A DNA stretch of 36,104 nucleotides from assembly GCA_009927665.1 (NCBI GenBank), contig RFMM01000262.1, positions 1 to 36,104 of the forward strand, in the 5' to 3' direction. This document shows positions 23,594 through 32,793 of the stretch, one piece after another (the stretch's first letter is position 1; each line of letters begins with the position of its first letter). Made by a program: the position numbers and the translations under genes. A model generated the notes under the pieces. That model had not been told where the DNA came from and did no database searches. It saw nothing but the letters and a program-made list of their open reading frames with translations. This stretch comes from Actinomycetota bacterium (GTDB lineage Bacteria; Actinomycetota; Acidimicrobiia; Acidimicrobiales; Ilumatobacteraceae).

Positions 23594-25300
23594 ATGAAAA
23601 CTTCAACACGTGTTATTGCCGTCCTATCCACCGCTCTTGCAGTAGCAGCTGGATCATTTGCAGCTTCTTCGGCGGGGGCCAACACGGTGCCGGTAAACGG
23701 CTCTGAATTGCGCTTGCTCGGCCGTTGGACCTCGGATGCAGGTCTTGCGGGTGCCGAAATCTCGGCAGTCGACAAAGAGTCAAAGCGACTGTTCGTTACG
23801 AACGGCGCAAAGAACGCCATCGACATCGTCGACATCAGCAACCCCAAGAAGGTGAAGCTCGTCAAGTCGGTTGACTTCACGGCACTTGGCTCAAGCGGCA
23901 TTCAAAGCGTTGCCGCCAAGAACGGCATTGTCGTCGTCGCATCAGCCGGCGCGTCAAAGACGGCCCCTGGCATCTTGTTCATCATGGACGTCAACGGCAA
24001 GATGGTGAAAGGTCTGCCTGCCGGTCTCACCGTTGGTGCGCTACCCGACAGCGTGACGATCAGCAAAGACGGCAAGTACGCCGTGAGTGCCAACGAGGGT
24101 GAACCCAAGGACTACTGCCTCGTCAATGGTGCTCTTCCGGAGACCTCTGACCCGAAGGGCAGCATCTCCATCGTTGATCTCGAGGCAACCCCGCCGACGG
24201 TGAAGACGGTGGATTTCACGAGCTTCGCCCAACGCAAGAACGCCATCATCTACGCCGGTGGTCGCATCTTCGGCCCGGGTGCCTCGGTTGAACAAGATCT
24301 TGAGCCTGAATACGCGGCGATTTCCGCCGACAGCACAACTGCATATGTGACGTTGCAAGAAAACAACGCCATTGCGACGGTCGATCTCGCCACGGCGACG
24401 ATCACGAACGTGCTCGGCCTCGGCTACAAGAACCACAACTTGTACAACACGGGTCTCGACTTGAGCGACCGCGACAACGCAATCAACATCGTGCCACGCA
24501 ACGTGCAAGGCATGTATCTGCCCGACGCCATCGCATCGGTCACCGCAGGCGGCAACAACTACATGATCACCGCCAACGAAGGCGACGCCCGCGAATACCC
24601 GTGTCTGCTGGGTGGCACCAGCACGACCGCGCTCGAACGCGAAGATCCGCGCTACGCCGATGTCGGCCTCGACACCAACCTGACCTCGTCGAGCATCGCT
24701 GGTCGGGCACGCGTCACGGTGTTTCCACCCGCGGTCGTCACGGGCACCATCGTTGGGTCAACCACCAAAGTGACGTCGGCCTACACCTTCGGCGGTCGGT
24801 CATTCACCGTGTGGAAGACCAACACCATCGACGGTGTGTTCAACGCCGACATCGTCTACGACTCGGGTGACGAACTCGAGCGCCTCGTGGCGGCACGTCG
24901 TCCGTTGCTCTTCAACGCCGATTGGAACACCGAGACGGGTCTCGTCGGCTCGTTCGAATCGCGCTCGGCAGCTAAGGGCCCTGAGCCTGAAGGTGTCGCG
25001 GTGGGAACCGCCTACGGCCGTCAATGGATGGTGCTCGCACTCGAGCGTGATAGCGGCATCATGCTCTATGACGTGACCAACCCGGTCATGCCGCAGTTCC
25101 GCCAATACCTCAATACGAGCCTGCCCGGTGGCAACATTCTGCAAAAGAACGCAGGTGATGTGTCGCCCGAAGGTGTGCTCTTCCTTGAGGCAGCCGACAG
25201 CCCGACCGGCAAGCCGATGGTCATCGTCTCCTACGAACTGTCGGGCACCGTAGCCATGTTCGAACTCACCGCTCCGGCACCGACCAAAGCCGGTAAGTGA
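23594..25300 (+). CDS. Secreted choice-of-anchor I-like / beta-propeller protein
   Basis: Signal peptide MKTSTRVIAVLSTALAVAAGSFAASSAGA; RLFVTNGAKNAIDIVDISNPKK; VSANEGEP; GPEPEGVAVG; AITANEGDAREY-type repeats. Confidence 0.8.
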   Translation: MKTSTRVIAVLSTALAVAAGSFAASSAGANTVPVNGSELRLLGRWTSDAGLAGAEISAVDKESKRLFVTNGAKNAIDIVDISNPKKVKLVKSVDFTALGSSGIQSVAAKNGIVVVASAGASKTAPGILFIMDVNGKMVKGLPAGLTVGALPDSVTISKDGKYAVSANEGEPKDYCLVNGALPETSDPKGSISIVDLEATPPTVKTVDFTSFAQRKNAIIYAGGRIFGPGASVEQDLEPEYAAISADSTTAYVTLQENNAIATVDLATATITNVLGLGYKNHNLYNTGLDLSDRDNAINIVPRNVQGMYLPDAIASVTAGGNNYMITANEGDAREYPCLLGGTSTTALEREDPRYADVGLDTNLTSSSIAGRARVTVFPPAVVTGTIVGSTTKVTSAYTFGGRSFTVWKTNTIDGVFNADIVYDSGDELERLVAARRPLLFNADWNTETGLVGSFESRSAAKGPEPEGVAVGTAYGRQWMVLALERDSGIMLYDVTNPVMPQFRQYLNTSLPGGNILQKNAGDVSPEGVLFLEAADSPTGKPMVIVSYELSGTVAMFELTAPAPTKAGK

Positions 25301-25381
25301 GGCCCAGCAAGAAATCGCGTCATCGTCAACGGCTAACCACTATCCACTAACCACCCCCATCACCATCACCAGGAGAACCCC

Positions 25382-26473
25382 ATGAAACTCACTTCAACCC
25401 CCACCCTTCGTCGCGTGGCGCGAGTTGCGGCAGTCGCCGCGTTCGTGCTCGCGATCAGCGCACCTGCCATGTCGCAGGCCCTCTCCAGCGTGAGCGCCGG
25501 CCAGGCATGCACCAAGGCACAGCTCAACCGCAAGAGCGGCACGCTGACCTGCACCTACAACGCCAAGACCAAGACGTACACCTGGACTGCAGCTGCCGCC
25601 GCCAAGAGTGGATCAACGGCATCCACCGCCCGCAAGAACTGGCCGTCAAAGCTGGTGATTGCGGCCGTGCCGAGCGAGAACGTGGCGACCATGACGTTGC
25701 GCTACAAGAACTTCGTTGACGTTGTGCAGAAAGAGACGGGTCTGCCGACCACCTTCATCTCCGCCACCGACTACGCGGGCGTCATTGAAGCCCAAGTGGC
25801 GGGTCGTGCCGACGTGGTGTTCTATGGGCCGTTCTCGTATGTGTTGGCCAAGGCGCGTGGTGCGAAAATCGAGGCCGTCGGTGCCTCGGTGCCGAACTCG
25901 ACCGTGGCCTCGGGCTACTACTTGTCGTACCTCGTGACGAAGAAGGGCTCTGGCATCAACTCGATCAAAGACGTGAAGGGCAAGAACTTGTGCTTCGTCG
26001 ACGCTGCGTCAACTTCGGGCTTCCTCTACCCGACGGCCGGTCTGCTCGAGAACGGAATCCAGTCGACTGACTACCGCTCGGTGCTCGCCGGCGGTCACGA
26101 CAAGTCGGTGCTTGCAGTGCAAGCCGGCACGTGCGATGCAGGCTTCGTCTACGACGACATGTTCGACAAGTTGCTCGTCGACCGCGGCTTGATCAAGACC
26201 TCCGACTTCAACGTCGTGTGGAAGAGCGGTCAGATTCCGAACTCGCCGGTCGCGGTGCGCAAAGACCTGCCCGCAGACCTCTTTGAAATCCTGAAGAAGA
26301 CGATTCTCGAGAAGATCAACAAGACGGCCTTCGTCAGCATGGGTCTCTGCGAAAACGAGACGAACTGCAACGTGATTGAAGACGCCACGTGGGGCTTCAA
26401 GCCCACGAGCGACGCGGTGTACGACGCGATTCGCCAGGTGTGTGAAGCCACCAAGTCGAGCCGTTGCCGCTAA
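25382..26473 (+). CDS. phnD: Phosphate/phosphonate ABC transporter substrate-binding protein PhnD, with extra N-terminal Cys-containing segment
   Basis: VIAAVPSENVATMTLRYKNFVDVVQKETGLPTTFISATDYAGVIEAQVAGRADVVFYGPFSYVLA; AGGHDKSVLAVQAGTCDAGFVYDDM; AGGAG RBS upstream. Confidence 0.93.
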   Translation: MKLTSTPTLRRVARVAAVAAFVLAISAPAMSQALSSVSAGQACTKAQLNRKSGTLTCTYNAKTKTYTWTAAAAAKSGSTASTARKNWPSKLVIAAVPSENVATMTLRYKNFVDVVQKETGLPTTFISATDYAGVIEAQVAGRADVVFYGPFSYVLAKARGAKIEAVGASVPNSTVASGYYLSYLVTKKGSGINSIKDVKGKNLCFVDAASTSGFLYPTAGLLENGIQSTDYRSVLAGGHDKSVLAVQAGTCDAGFVYDDMFDKLLVDRGLIKTSDFNVVWKSGQIPNSPVAVRKDLPADLFEILKKTILEKINKTAFVSMGLCENETNCNVIEDATWGFKPTSDAVYDAIRQVCEATKSSRCR

Positions 26474-26497
26474 GCACCGCCGAAACTCAACCCCCAC

Positions 26498-27340
26498 ATG
26501 ACCACCGTTCTCTCCGGTGGGGCTGACCCCCTCATCAGCCTCACCGGGGTATCGAAACGTTTCCCCAACGGCACACTGGCCCTCGACAATGTGTCGATGA
26601 CCGTACCGAAGGGGCAGTTGCTGTCGCTCATTGGCCTCTCAGGCTCGGGCAAGTCAACGTTGATGCGCCACCTGAATGGGCTGCACAAGCCAACTGCCGG
26701 CACCGTGCAGGTGTTCGGCGTCGAAGTTTCGTCTGCCTCAAACAAACAGCTCCGTAGTGTGCGCCGCAATGTTGGTTTCGTCTTTCAACAGTTTGGTCTC
26801 GTGGGGCGTGCCACCTGCCTCGAAAACGTGTTGAGTGGTGCGCTCGGTCGCTTGCGTGGCCCGCGCTATGGCGTGTGGTCATACCCGCGCACGCTGCGAC
26901 GCGAAGCATTCGACCACCTCGAGCGGGTAGGGCTCGCCCCGCAGGCCTATCAGCGGGCCGACACGTTGTCGGGCGGCCAGATGCAGCGCGTGGCCATCGC
27001 TCGCACGCTGATGCAACAACCACGGCTGTTATTGGCTGATGAACCGGTGGCATCACTCGACCCCGAGTCGAGCGCGCAGGTGCTCGAGTTGTTGCTCAAG
27101 GTGGCAACCGAAGACAAAATGACCGTGATCGTCACCCTGCACCAGGTCGAACTAGCCCTCGGTTGGGCGCATCGCATCGTCGGCTTGCGCGACGGACGCG
27201 TGGTGCTCGATCAAGATGCGCGCGGCCTGTCACAAACCGACGTGATGGAGGTGTACCGCCGAGTGGACCGCGAGTCGGAGCTTCTCGCCACCCCGAATAT
27301 GTCCGCAGCCGCACCGACAACCGAACGTCAGCGCGCCTGA
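26498..27340 (+). CDS. phnC: Phosphonate ABC transporter ATP-binding protein PhnC
   Basis: LIGLSGSGKSTLMRHLNGLHKPTAGTVQVFG; RNVGFVFQQFGLVGRATCLENVLSGALG; DTLSGGQMQRVAIARTLMQQPRLLLADEPVASLDP. Confidence 0.96.
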   Translation: MTTVLSGGADPLISLTGVSKRFPNGTLALDNVSMTVPKGQLLSLIGLSGSGKSTLMRHLNGLHKPTAGTVQVFGVEVSSASNKQLRSVRRNVGFVFQQFGLVGRATCLENVLSGALGRLRGPRYGVWSYPRTLRREAFDHLERVGLAPQAYQRADTLSGGQMQRVAIARTLMQQPRLLLADEPVASLDPESSAQVLELLLKVATEDKMTVIVTLHQVELALGWAHRIVGLRDGRVVLDQDARGLSQTDVMEVYRRVDRESELLATPNMSAAAPTTERQRA

Positions 27341-27341
27341 G

Positions 27342-29039
27342 ATGACGGCGGCGCACGTCGAGCCGCTGGCCCGCGCGGCCGGCAACAGGTTGCCCCGCGC
27401 GCCGCGAAAATGGCAGAGCAAAGCGCTGTTGGCGGTGTTTGTCGCCTACGTCGTGGGCGTCGTGTGGTCGTGGACGTACATCGATATGACCCTGCTCACG
27501 CTCTTTGGCGGCTTCACCGAACTGTGGAACCTGGTGGTCGACATGGTGCCGCCCAATGTCGACAACATGCGCGTGGTGTTGAAGGCCACGGTGGAGACGA
27601 TTTGGATGGCATTGATTGGCACTACGGCCTGCGTGGTGCTCAGTATTCCGCTGGCATTCATGGCGGCCCGCAACACCACCCCGAATCCGGTCGTGTTCGC
27701 GGTGGCGCGCGCCATCATCACCCTCACCCGTGCGCTGCCCACTCTGGTGCTCGCTGCTGTGCTCACGTTGCCGCTCGGCATCGGGCCGCTGCCAGGTTTG
27801 CTTGCCTTGGCCATCCACTCCATTGGCATGGTCGGCAAGCTCTTCACCGAGGCCGTCGAAAACACCGAAGCAATGTCGCGTGAGGCAGTGACCTCGACTG
27901 GCGCCGGAAAGTGGCAAACCGTGCTCGCCACGTTGGTGCCGCAAGTGACGCCGTCGTTCATCGGCACGGCGCTGTATCGACTCGACATCAATCTGCGCGA
28001 GTCAGCGGTGCTCGGTTTCGTCGGTGCCGGTGGCGTGGGTTTCGTCGTGCAGCAGCACCTGCGCAGCCTTGACTATCAGCGGGCGATTGCCGCTGTCGGA
28101 GTGATTTTTGTCGTCATCACCTTGATCGAAGTGGTGTCGACTCGTCTTCGCGCATCGATCATTGGCGACCATCTTTCGTCGCCGACGAAGAAGACCCCGC
28201 GCACGATGGCCCGCGAACGCCGTGACCACCGCTTGCTCGTCGATGCCGTCACAACCCGACGACTCACTCCGCCGTGGACCTACGAGCGATTGGTCCGTGC
28301 ATCGGCCGGCGTCATCTATCTCGTGCTCATCGTGGTGGCTTTTGCGACCATCGATATTCCGTACCTCTCCGCACTCGGTCTCGGCGACGAAGTGATCGAC
28401 AGTTTCGGACGACTCTTCCCGCCCGACTTCACCACGGCCGGCCCCGAACTTTGGCAGGGCATTCGCGAGACCGTAGCGATCGGTTTCATCGCCACCACGC
28501 TTGGTTTGGTCATCTCGGTGCCACTCGGTATCTTGTCGGCGCGAAACATCGTGGTGAACCGCTTCGTCTACGGCACCACGCGTCTGTTCATGCTCGCACT
28601 GCGCGGCTTGCCCGAGCTGATTGTTGCGGTGTTGTTCGTCGCCGCCATGGGTCTCGGGCCGGTGCCCGGCACGCTCGCGCTCACCGTCGGCACGGCGACG
28701 TTCATGGCCAAGCTGATCGGTGACGCACTTGAGGAAGTGTCGCCTGAGCCGCGCGAAGCCGTCTTCGCCACTGGTGCGTCGCGGGCACAAGAGTTCGTCA
28801 CGTCGGTGATTCCGCAGGCATTGCCCAACCTCGTGAGCCAGACGCTCTACATGCTCGACGTGAACTTGCGTTCGTCGACCGTACTCGGCATCATCGGTGG
28901 TGGCGGCATCGGGTTCCTTCTGCTGTCTGCGTTGCGAGTGTTGCAAGAGCCGACGGTCGGCGCAATCGTGATCGTCATCTTTGTGATCGTGTACTCGATC
29001 GAGCTCATCGGCACGTTCGTGCGCTGGCTGGTGGAATAA
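27342..29039 (+). CDS. phnE: Phosphonate ABC transporter permease PhnE, fused double-length (two PhnE-like domains in one ORF)
   Basis: 565 aa; repeated PhnE pattern: domain 1 ETIWMALIGTTACVVLSIPLAFMAARN...LRESAVLGFVGAGGVGFVVQ; domain 2 ETVAIGFIATTLGLVISVPLGILSARN...LRSSTVLGIIGGGGIGFLLL. Confidence 0.94.
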   Translation: MTAAHVEPLARAAGNRLPRAPRKWQSKALLAVFVAYVVGVVWSWTYIDMTLLTLFGGFTELWNLVVDMVPPNVDNMRVVLKATVETIWMALIGTTACVVLSIPLAFMAARNTTPNPVVFAVARAIITLTRALPTLVLAAVLTLPLGIGPLPGLLALAIHSIGMVGKLFTEAVENTEAMSREAVTSTGAGKWQTVLATLVPQVTPSFIGTALYRLDINLRESAVLGFVGAGGVGFVVQQHLRSLDYQRAIAAVGVIFVVITLIEVVSTRLRASIIGDHLSSPTKKTPRTMARERRDHRLLVDAVTTRRLTPPWTYERLVRASAGVIYLVLIVVAFATIDIPYLSALGLGDEVIDSFGRLFPPDFTTAGPELWQGIRETVAIGFIATTLGLVISVPLGILSARNIVVNRFVYGTTRLFMLALRGLPELIVAVLFVAAMGLGPVPGTLALTVGTATFMAKLIGDALEEVSPEPREAVFATGASRAQEFVTSVIPQALPNLVSQTLYMLDVNLRSSTVLGIIGGGGIGFLLLSALRVLQEPTVGAIVIVIFVIVYSIELIGTFVRWLVE

Positions 29040-29084
29040 CCACGCGCGCTAGCGGCGCCACGATCATCGACCTAGGCAATTGGG

Positions 29085-29342
29085 TTAGCGGCGCTCCCAA
29101 CAGCCCTTATGCCAGTGGCGGCGCAAGTCTGGCGCCTCACTCGGCACACAGACGACGTGCCCCATGCCGACGGGAATCGTGCGGTGGCAACCCGGGCACA
29201 CATATTCTTTGTGTGCCTCGTAGGGCTGCACACGACGCACCGCGACATGACCGTAAAGACCATCCCACATCGAGGCGGGTCGTTGTCGCCGTGTCGTGCT
29301 TTTCGCTCGCACGCGCTTGCCCCGCTTGTGTTGCGGGCTCAT
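29085..29342 (-). CDS. Small putative zinc-binding protein (85 aa)
   Basis: EYVCPGCHRTIPVGMGHVVCVPSE...RRHWHKGCW (CxxC...HxxxC) with basic N-terminus; ATGA overlap with the upstream small ORF. Confidence 0.7.
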   Translation of the reverse strand: MSPQHKRGKRVRAKSTTRRQRPASMWDGLYGHVAVRRVQPYEAHKEYVCPGCHRTIPVGMGHVVCVPSEAPDLRRHWHKGCWERR

Positions 29343-29449
29343 GCGAAAAACGCCCAGGCGACGAGCGCAGTGATGACGGCAAACGCGCCCGCAATCACCA
29401 CGTAGTCGAGGCGTGTCGCCTTGTATTTGCGGTGCGGATCAAAACCCAT
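29339..29449 (-). CDS. Small single-TM membrane protein (36 aa)
   Basis: Translation MGFDPHRKYKATRLDYVVIAGAFAVITALVAWAFFA*; stop overlaps next start (ATGA); absent from supplied ORF track because <60 aa. Confidence 0.65.
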   Translation of the reverse strand: MGFDPHRKYKATRLDYVVIAGAFAVITALVAWAFFA

Positions 29450-29469
29450 CCTGCAAGTATCGTCGTTAT

Positions 29470-30246
29470 ATGGCCGACATCGAGGTCACGCGTGCCAATG
29501 GCGTAGCGACGGTCACCATCAATCGTCCGCAACGCAAGAATGCCGTGACCGGTGACATGTGGGCGCTGTTGGCCGAGACGTTTCGCTCGCTCTCTGCCGA
29601 CACCGAGGTTCGCTGCGTGGTGATCACCGGGGCTGGGGGCGAGTTCTGCTCGGGTGCCGACTTGTCGGCGCGCACCGCTGGCGAGCGACCCGTGCATCAA
29701 CTGGTCGCGATGCGTTCGGTCAACGACGCGGCGCTCTCGCTGCACCGCATGCCCCAGCCGACCGTCGCCAAGGTGCGCGGGGTGGCGGTGGGTGCCGGCT
29801 GCAATCTCGCACTCGGTTGTGATCTCGTGGTGGCGGGCGAGACGGCGCGCTTCAGCGAGATCTTCGCCAAACGAGGCTTGTCGGTCGACTTTGGCGGCAC
29901 GTGGCTGTTGCCGCGGCGCATCGGCATGCATCGCGCAAAAGAACTGGCGCTCTTCGGCGACATCATCTCATCGGCTGAGGCGCACGAACTCGGCCTGGTC
30001 AACCGCGTGCTGCCCGACGCCGAGCTCGATTCGTTCGTCGACGACTGGGCGCGGCGACTCGCTGCCGGCCCGCCGATTGCACTGGCGCTCACCAAGCGAA
30101 TGCTGAACAACTCGCTCAACGTGACGATGGAAGAAGCGCTTGACGACGAAGGTGCCGCGCAGACCGTGAACTTCGGCACCAAAGACACGATGGAAGCCAT
30201 GGAAGCGTTCGTGCAAAAACGGGAGCCGAAATTCAAGGGCTACTGA
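29470..30246 (+). CDS. Enoyl-CoA hydratase/isomerase family protein
   Basis: VATVTINRPQRKNAVTGDMWALL; ITGAGGEFCSGADLSA; KVRGVAVGAGCNLALGCDLVVAGETARFSEIFAKRGL. Confidence 0.93.
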   Translation: MADIEVTRANGVATVTINRPQRKNAVTGDMWALLAETFRSLSADTEVRCVVITGAGGEFCSGADLSARTAGERPVHQLVAMRSVNDAALSLHRMPQPTVAKVRGVAVGAGCNLALGCDLVVAGETARFSEIFAKRGLSVDFGGTWLLPRRIGMHRAKELALFGDIISSAEAHELGLVNRVLPDAELDSFVDDWARRLAAGPPIALALTKRMLNNSLNVTMEEALDDEGAAQTVNFGTKDTMEAMEAFVQKREPKFKGY

Positions 30247-30260
30247 GCGCCTCGCTCGCG

Positions 30261-30908
30261 TTGCTCGCGCTGATCGCGCCGATGGCCGACGAGGGCGGTG
30301 ACGACGAAGGTGGCGGAACCGAGACTGACACGGCGCTCATCATCGAATCGGCGGTCACCACCATCCCTGCGTCGTGCACCTTGCCCGAGACGTTACGCAG
30401 CGTGTTCGTCGGTCGAGTCGAACGAATTGAATCCAACTTCGTGCTGTATGCGGTCGAGTCTGAGCGCTTTGGCACCGTCGCCGACTTGTTGCGCGACGGT
30501 TTGCTCACGGTGCGGTATCCGATTGACGACGTGAAGTACCTCACCGAAGGCGGGCGCTTCTTGGTGGGCGCCGTCGCGGCACCATCGGGCATTCGCGGCG
30601 ACACGCCCGTGCTCGAGTCGAAGGTGCGGGTGCCGCCTGACATGTTCGGTGGTGACGCGGTGGCTGCCGTGCAACGAGTGTCGTGCCCCGACTTCGAAGA
30701 CCCCGTGCGCACCTTGCGTGTGAATGGTGACCCGATCGACACGGGTCTCTTGCGCCCGTTGTTCGATGATCGCGCCGGATTGTTGCGGGTTGTGCTGGTG
30801 CCGCTTGTGGCGGGGCTCGGCCTCTTGTTCTTGTTGGCCGCGACGCGTGTGCTGGTGACTGGCGCTATCCGCGGAATGCGGCAGTCGCGCCGGCGCGAAT
30901 CTCGCTGA
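30261..30908 (+). CDS. Hypothetical protein with C-terminal transmembrane segment
   Basis: VLVPLVAGLGLLFLLAATRVLVTGAI near C-terminus followed by basic tail; start (TTG 30261) uncertain. Confidence 0.6.
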   Translation: MLALIAPMADEGGDDEGGGTETDTALIIESAVTTIPASCTLPETLRSVFVGRVERIESNFVLYAVESERFGTVADLLRDGLLTVRYPIDDVKYLTEGGRFLVGAVAAPSGIRGDTPVLESKVRVPPDMFGGDAVAAVQRVSCPDFEDPVRTLRVNGDPIDTGLLRPLFDDRAGLLRVVLVPLVAGLGLLFLLAATRVLVTGAIRGMRQSRRRESR

Positions 30909-31548
30909 CTGCATGCCCGAGACCCTGCGGGTCTTTGAACAGCGCACTACCAGCAATCAACACGTTGGCACCCGCAGCCGCAGCGCCGCGCACCGTTGCG
31001 GGTGAGATTCCACCGTCGACTTCGAGGTCAACCGAGTCGGCAAGACCGGCACGGTTGATCATCTCGCGCACGATGCGAATCTTCGGCTCCATCGACGCAA
31101 TGTACGACTGGCCACCGAAGCCGGGGTTCACGGTCATCACCAAGACGAGGTCGACCAAGTCGAGCACATGTTCCACCTCGTCAGGCGGCGTCGACGGGTT
31201 GAGTGCGACGGCGGCAGTGGCGCCAAGTTCGCGAATGTTGCCGAGCGTGCGATGCAGATGATCGCACGCCTCGACATGCACGATCAGGCGTTGGCAGCCT
31301 GCTTCGACATAACGCTTGGCCATCACATCGGGGGTCAGCACCATGAGGTGTGCCTCGTAGGGCTTCATCGTGAGATGACGAGTGGAAGCGATGATGTCGG
31401 GGCCGAAGGTGAGGTTGGGCACGAATTGGCCGTCCATTACATCCCATTGGATGAGATCAACCCCCGCGGCATCGAGAGCCACGATTGCTTCACCGAGTTT
31501 TGAAAAATCGACCGGCAGCACCGACGGAGCGATTTGCACGGGTCGCAT
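30865..31548 (-). CDS. rpe: Ribulose-phosphate 3-epimerase
   Basis: IAPSVLPVDFSKLGEAI; IQWDVMDGQFVPNLTFGPDII; LVMTVNPGFGGQSYIASMEPKI; DLEVDGGISPATV; AGSALFKDP. Confidence 0.97.
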   Translation of the reverse strand: MRPVQIAPSVLPVDFSKLGEAIVALDAAGVDLIQWDVMDGQFVPNLTFGPDIIASTRHLTMKPYEAHLMVLTPDVMAKRYVEAGCQRLIVHVEACDHLHRTLGNIRELGATAAVALNPSTPPDEVEHVLDLVDLVLVMTVNPGFGGQSYIASMEPKIRIVREMINRAGLADSVDLEVDGGISPATVRGAAAAGANVLIAGSALFKDPQGLGHAVSEIRAGATAAFRG

Positions 31549-31569
31549 GCTCGTTCAAGCCTAGGGTCA

Positions 31570-32793
31570 ATGGCGATGAGCGACGCCGAACCACGCGGCG
31601 CGTCGCTTACCGTCGGCACCCGTCGCGAACTCACGATCGAACGACTCGTGGCAGGCGGTGACGCCCTGGCGCGCGACGCCGACGGGCGAGTGGTGTTCGT
31701 CGACGCTGCGTTGCCTGGCGAAACAGTCGAGGTCGAGTTCGTCGAGATGAAGCGTGACTTTGCGCGCGCTCGACTCGTGCAGATGATTTCTGCTTCACGC
31801 GAGCGTGTCGAGCCACCATGTCGACATGTGGCCGACGGGTGCGGCGGTTGTGATTGGCAGCATCTTGCCGCGAACGCCCAACACGACCAGAAAGTTGCCG
31901 TGGTACGCGAGGCATTTGCCCGCACGGCGCGCATGCCTGACGCGCCGATCGTTCGCGGTGGGGCAGTGGCCCACGATGCATCGCGCACCACCGTGCGCAT
32001 GGCGGTGACTTCTCAGGGTCGACTCGGCTTTCGTCGCGCGGCGTCGCACGATGTGGTCGAGACCGAGCAGTGCCTCGTCATGCACCCGCTGTTGCAATCG
32101 CTGGTGTCGACGGTGGGTGTGCGCGGCGAAGGCGAGGTCACCCTTCGCTGCTCGGTGGCAACCGGTGAGCGTGCCGTGTGGTCGCACGACAAGGCTCGAG
32201 TGCTCGGCTTGCCCGACGATGTGGCGGCCGGTGCCGCCGCGGTAGTTCACGAAGATGTCGCAGGTGCGCGGTTGCGGGTGTCGATGGCGTCGTTCTTTCA
32301 GGCTTCGCCGCAGGCGGCCGAGTTGCTCGTCGACGCGGTGGCGCGTGCAGCCGGCGATGCACTCGACGGTCGTGACGGTGTCGTGGTCGACGCCTACGGC
32401 GGGGTCGGACTCTTCGCCGCCACCGTGGTGCCGATCGGTGTGCAGTGTGTGCTCGTTGAGTCGAGCGAGTCGGCGTGCAGCGATGCCTATGAAAACCTGC
32501 GTGGTCGCAGTGCAACGGTGATGCACACGCGTTTCGAACACTGGCGCGCCGTGCGGGCGGGTCTCGTGATTGCCGACCCAGCGCGCAGCGGCTTGGGTAA
32601 GGCCGGGGTCACCACGCTGCTCGACACCGCGGCTCCGACCGTGGTGCTGGTGTCATGCGACGCGGTCGCTGCCGCCCGCGACGCGCGGCTGCTCGTCGAC
32701 GCGGGTTATGACCTGGTCAATGCTGAAGTGCTCGATCTCTTTCCGCACACGCACCACGTTGAGGTGGTGTCACACTTCGTGCGCGGCGCCTAG
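31570..32793 (+). CDS. TrmA/RumA-type class I SAM-dependent RNA methyltransferase
   Basis: N-terminal TRAM-like domain, cysteine motif CRHVADGCGGCDWQHLA, VVVDAYGGVGLFAATVVP, VIADPARSGLG, VLVSCDAVAAARD; alternative start ATG 31576. Confidence 0.9.
   Translation: MAMSDAEPRGASLTVGTRRELTIERLVAGGDALARDADGRVVFVDAALPGETVEVEFVEMKRDFARARLVQMISASRERVEPPCRHVADGCGGCDWQHLAANAQHDQKVAVVREAFARTARMPDAPIVRGGAVAHDASRTTVRMAVTSQGRLGFRRAASHDVVETEQCLVMHPLLQSLVSTVGVRGEGEVTLRCSVATGERAVWSHDKARVLGLPDDVAAGAAAVVHEDVAGARLRVSMASFFQASPQAAELLVDAVARAAGDALDGRDGVVVDAYGGVGLFAATVVPIGVQCVLVESSESACSDAYENLRGRSATVMHTRFEHWRAVRAGLVIADPARSGLGKAGVTTLLDTAAPTVVLVSCDAVAAARDARLLVDAGYDLVNAEVLDLFPHTHHVEVVSHFVRGA

Noticed and set aside
25333-25354. 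CTAACCAC repeated with 14-nt spacing upstream of phnD
   Set aside because: Short, C/A-rich leader with no regulator-like period; likely chance within the 5' leader before the AGGAG site.
27132-27944. 270-aa minus-strand ORF rich in His/Arg/Gln
   Set aside because: Antisense shadow of phnC/phnE.
28002-28946. 314-aa minus-strand ORF
   Set aside because: Antisense shadow of the second half of the fused phnE.
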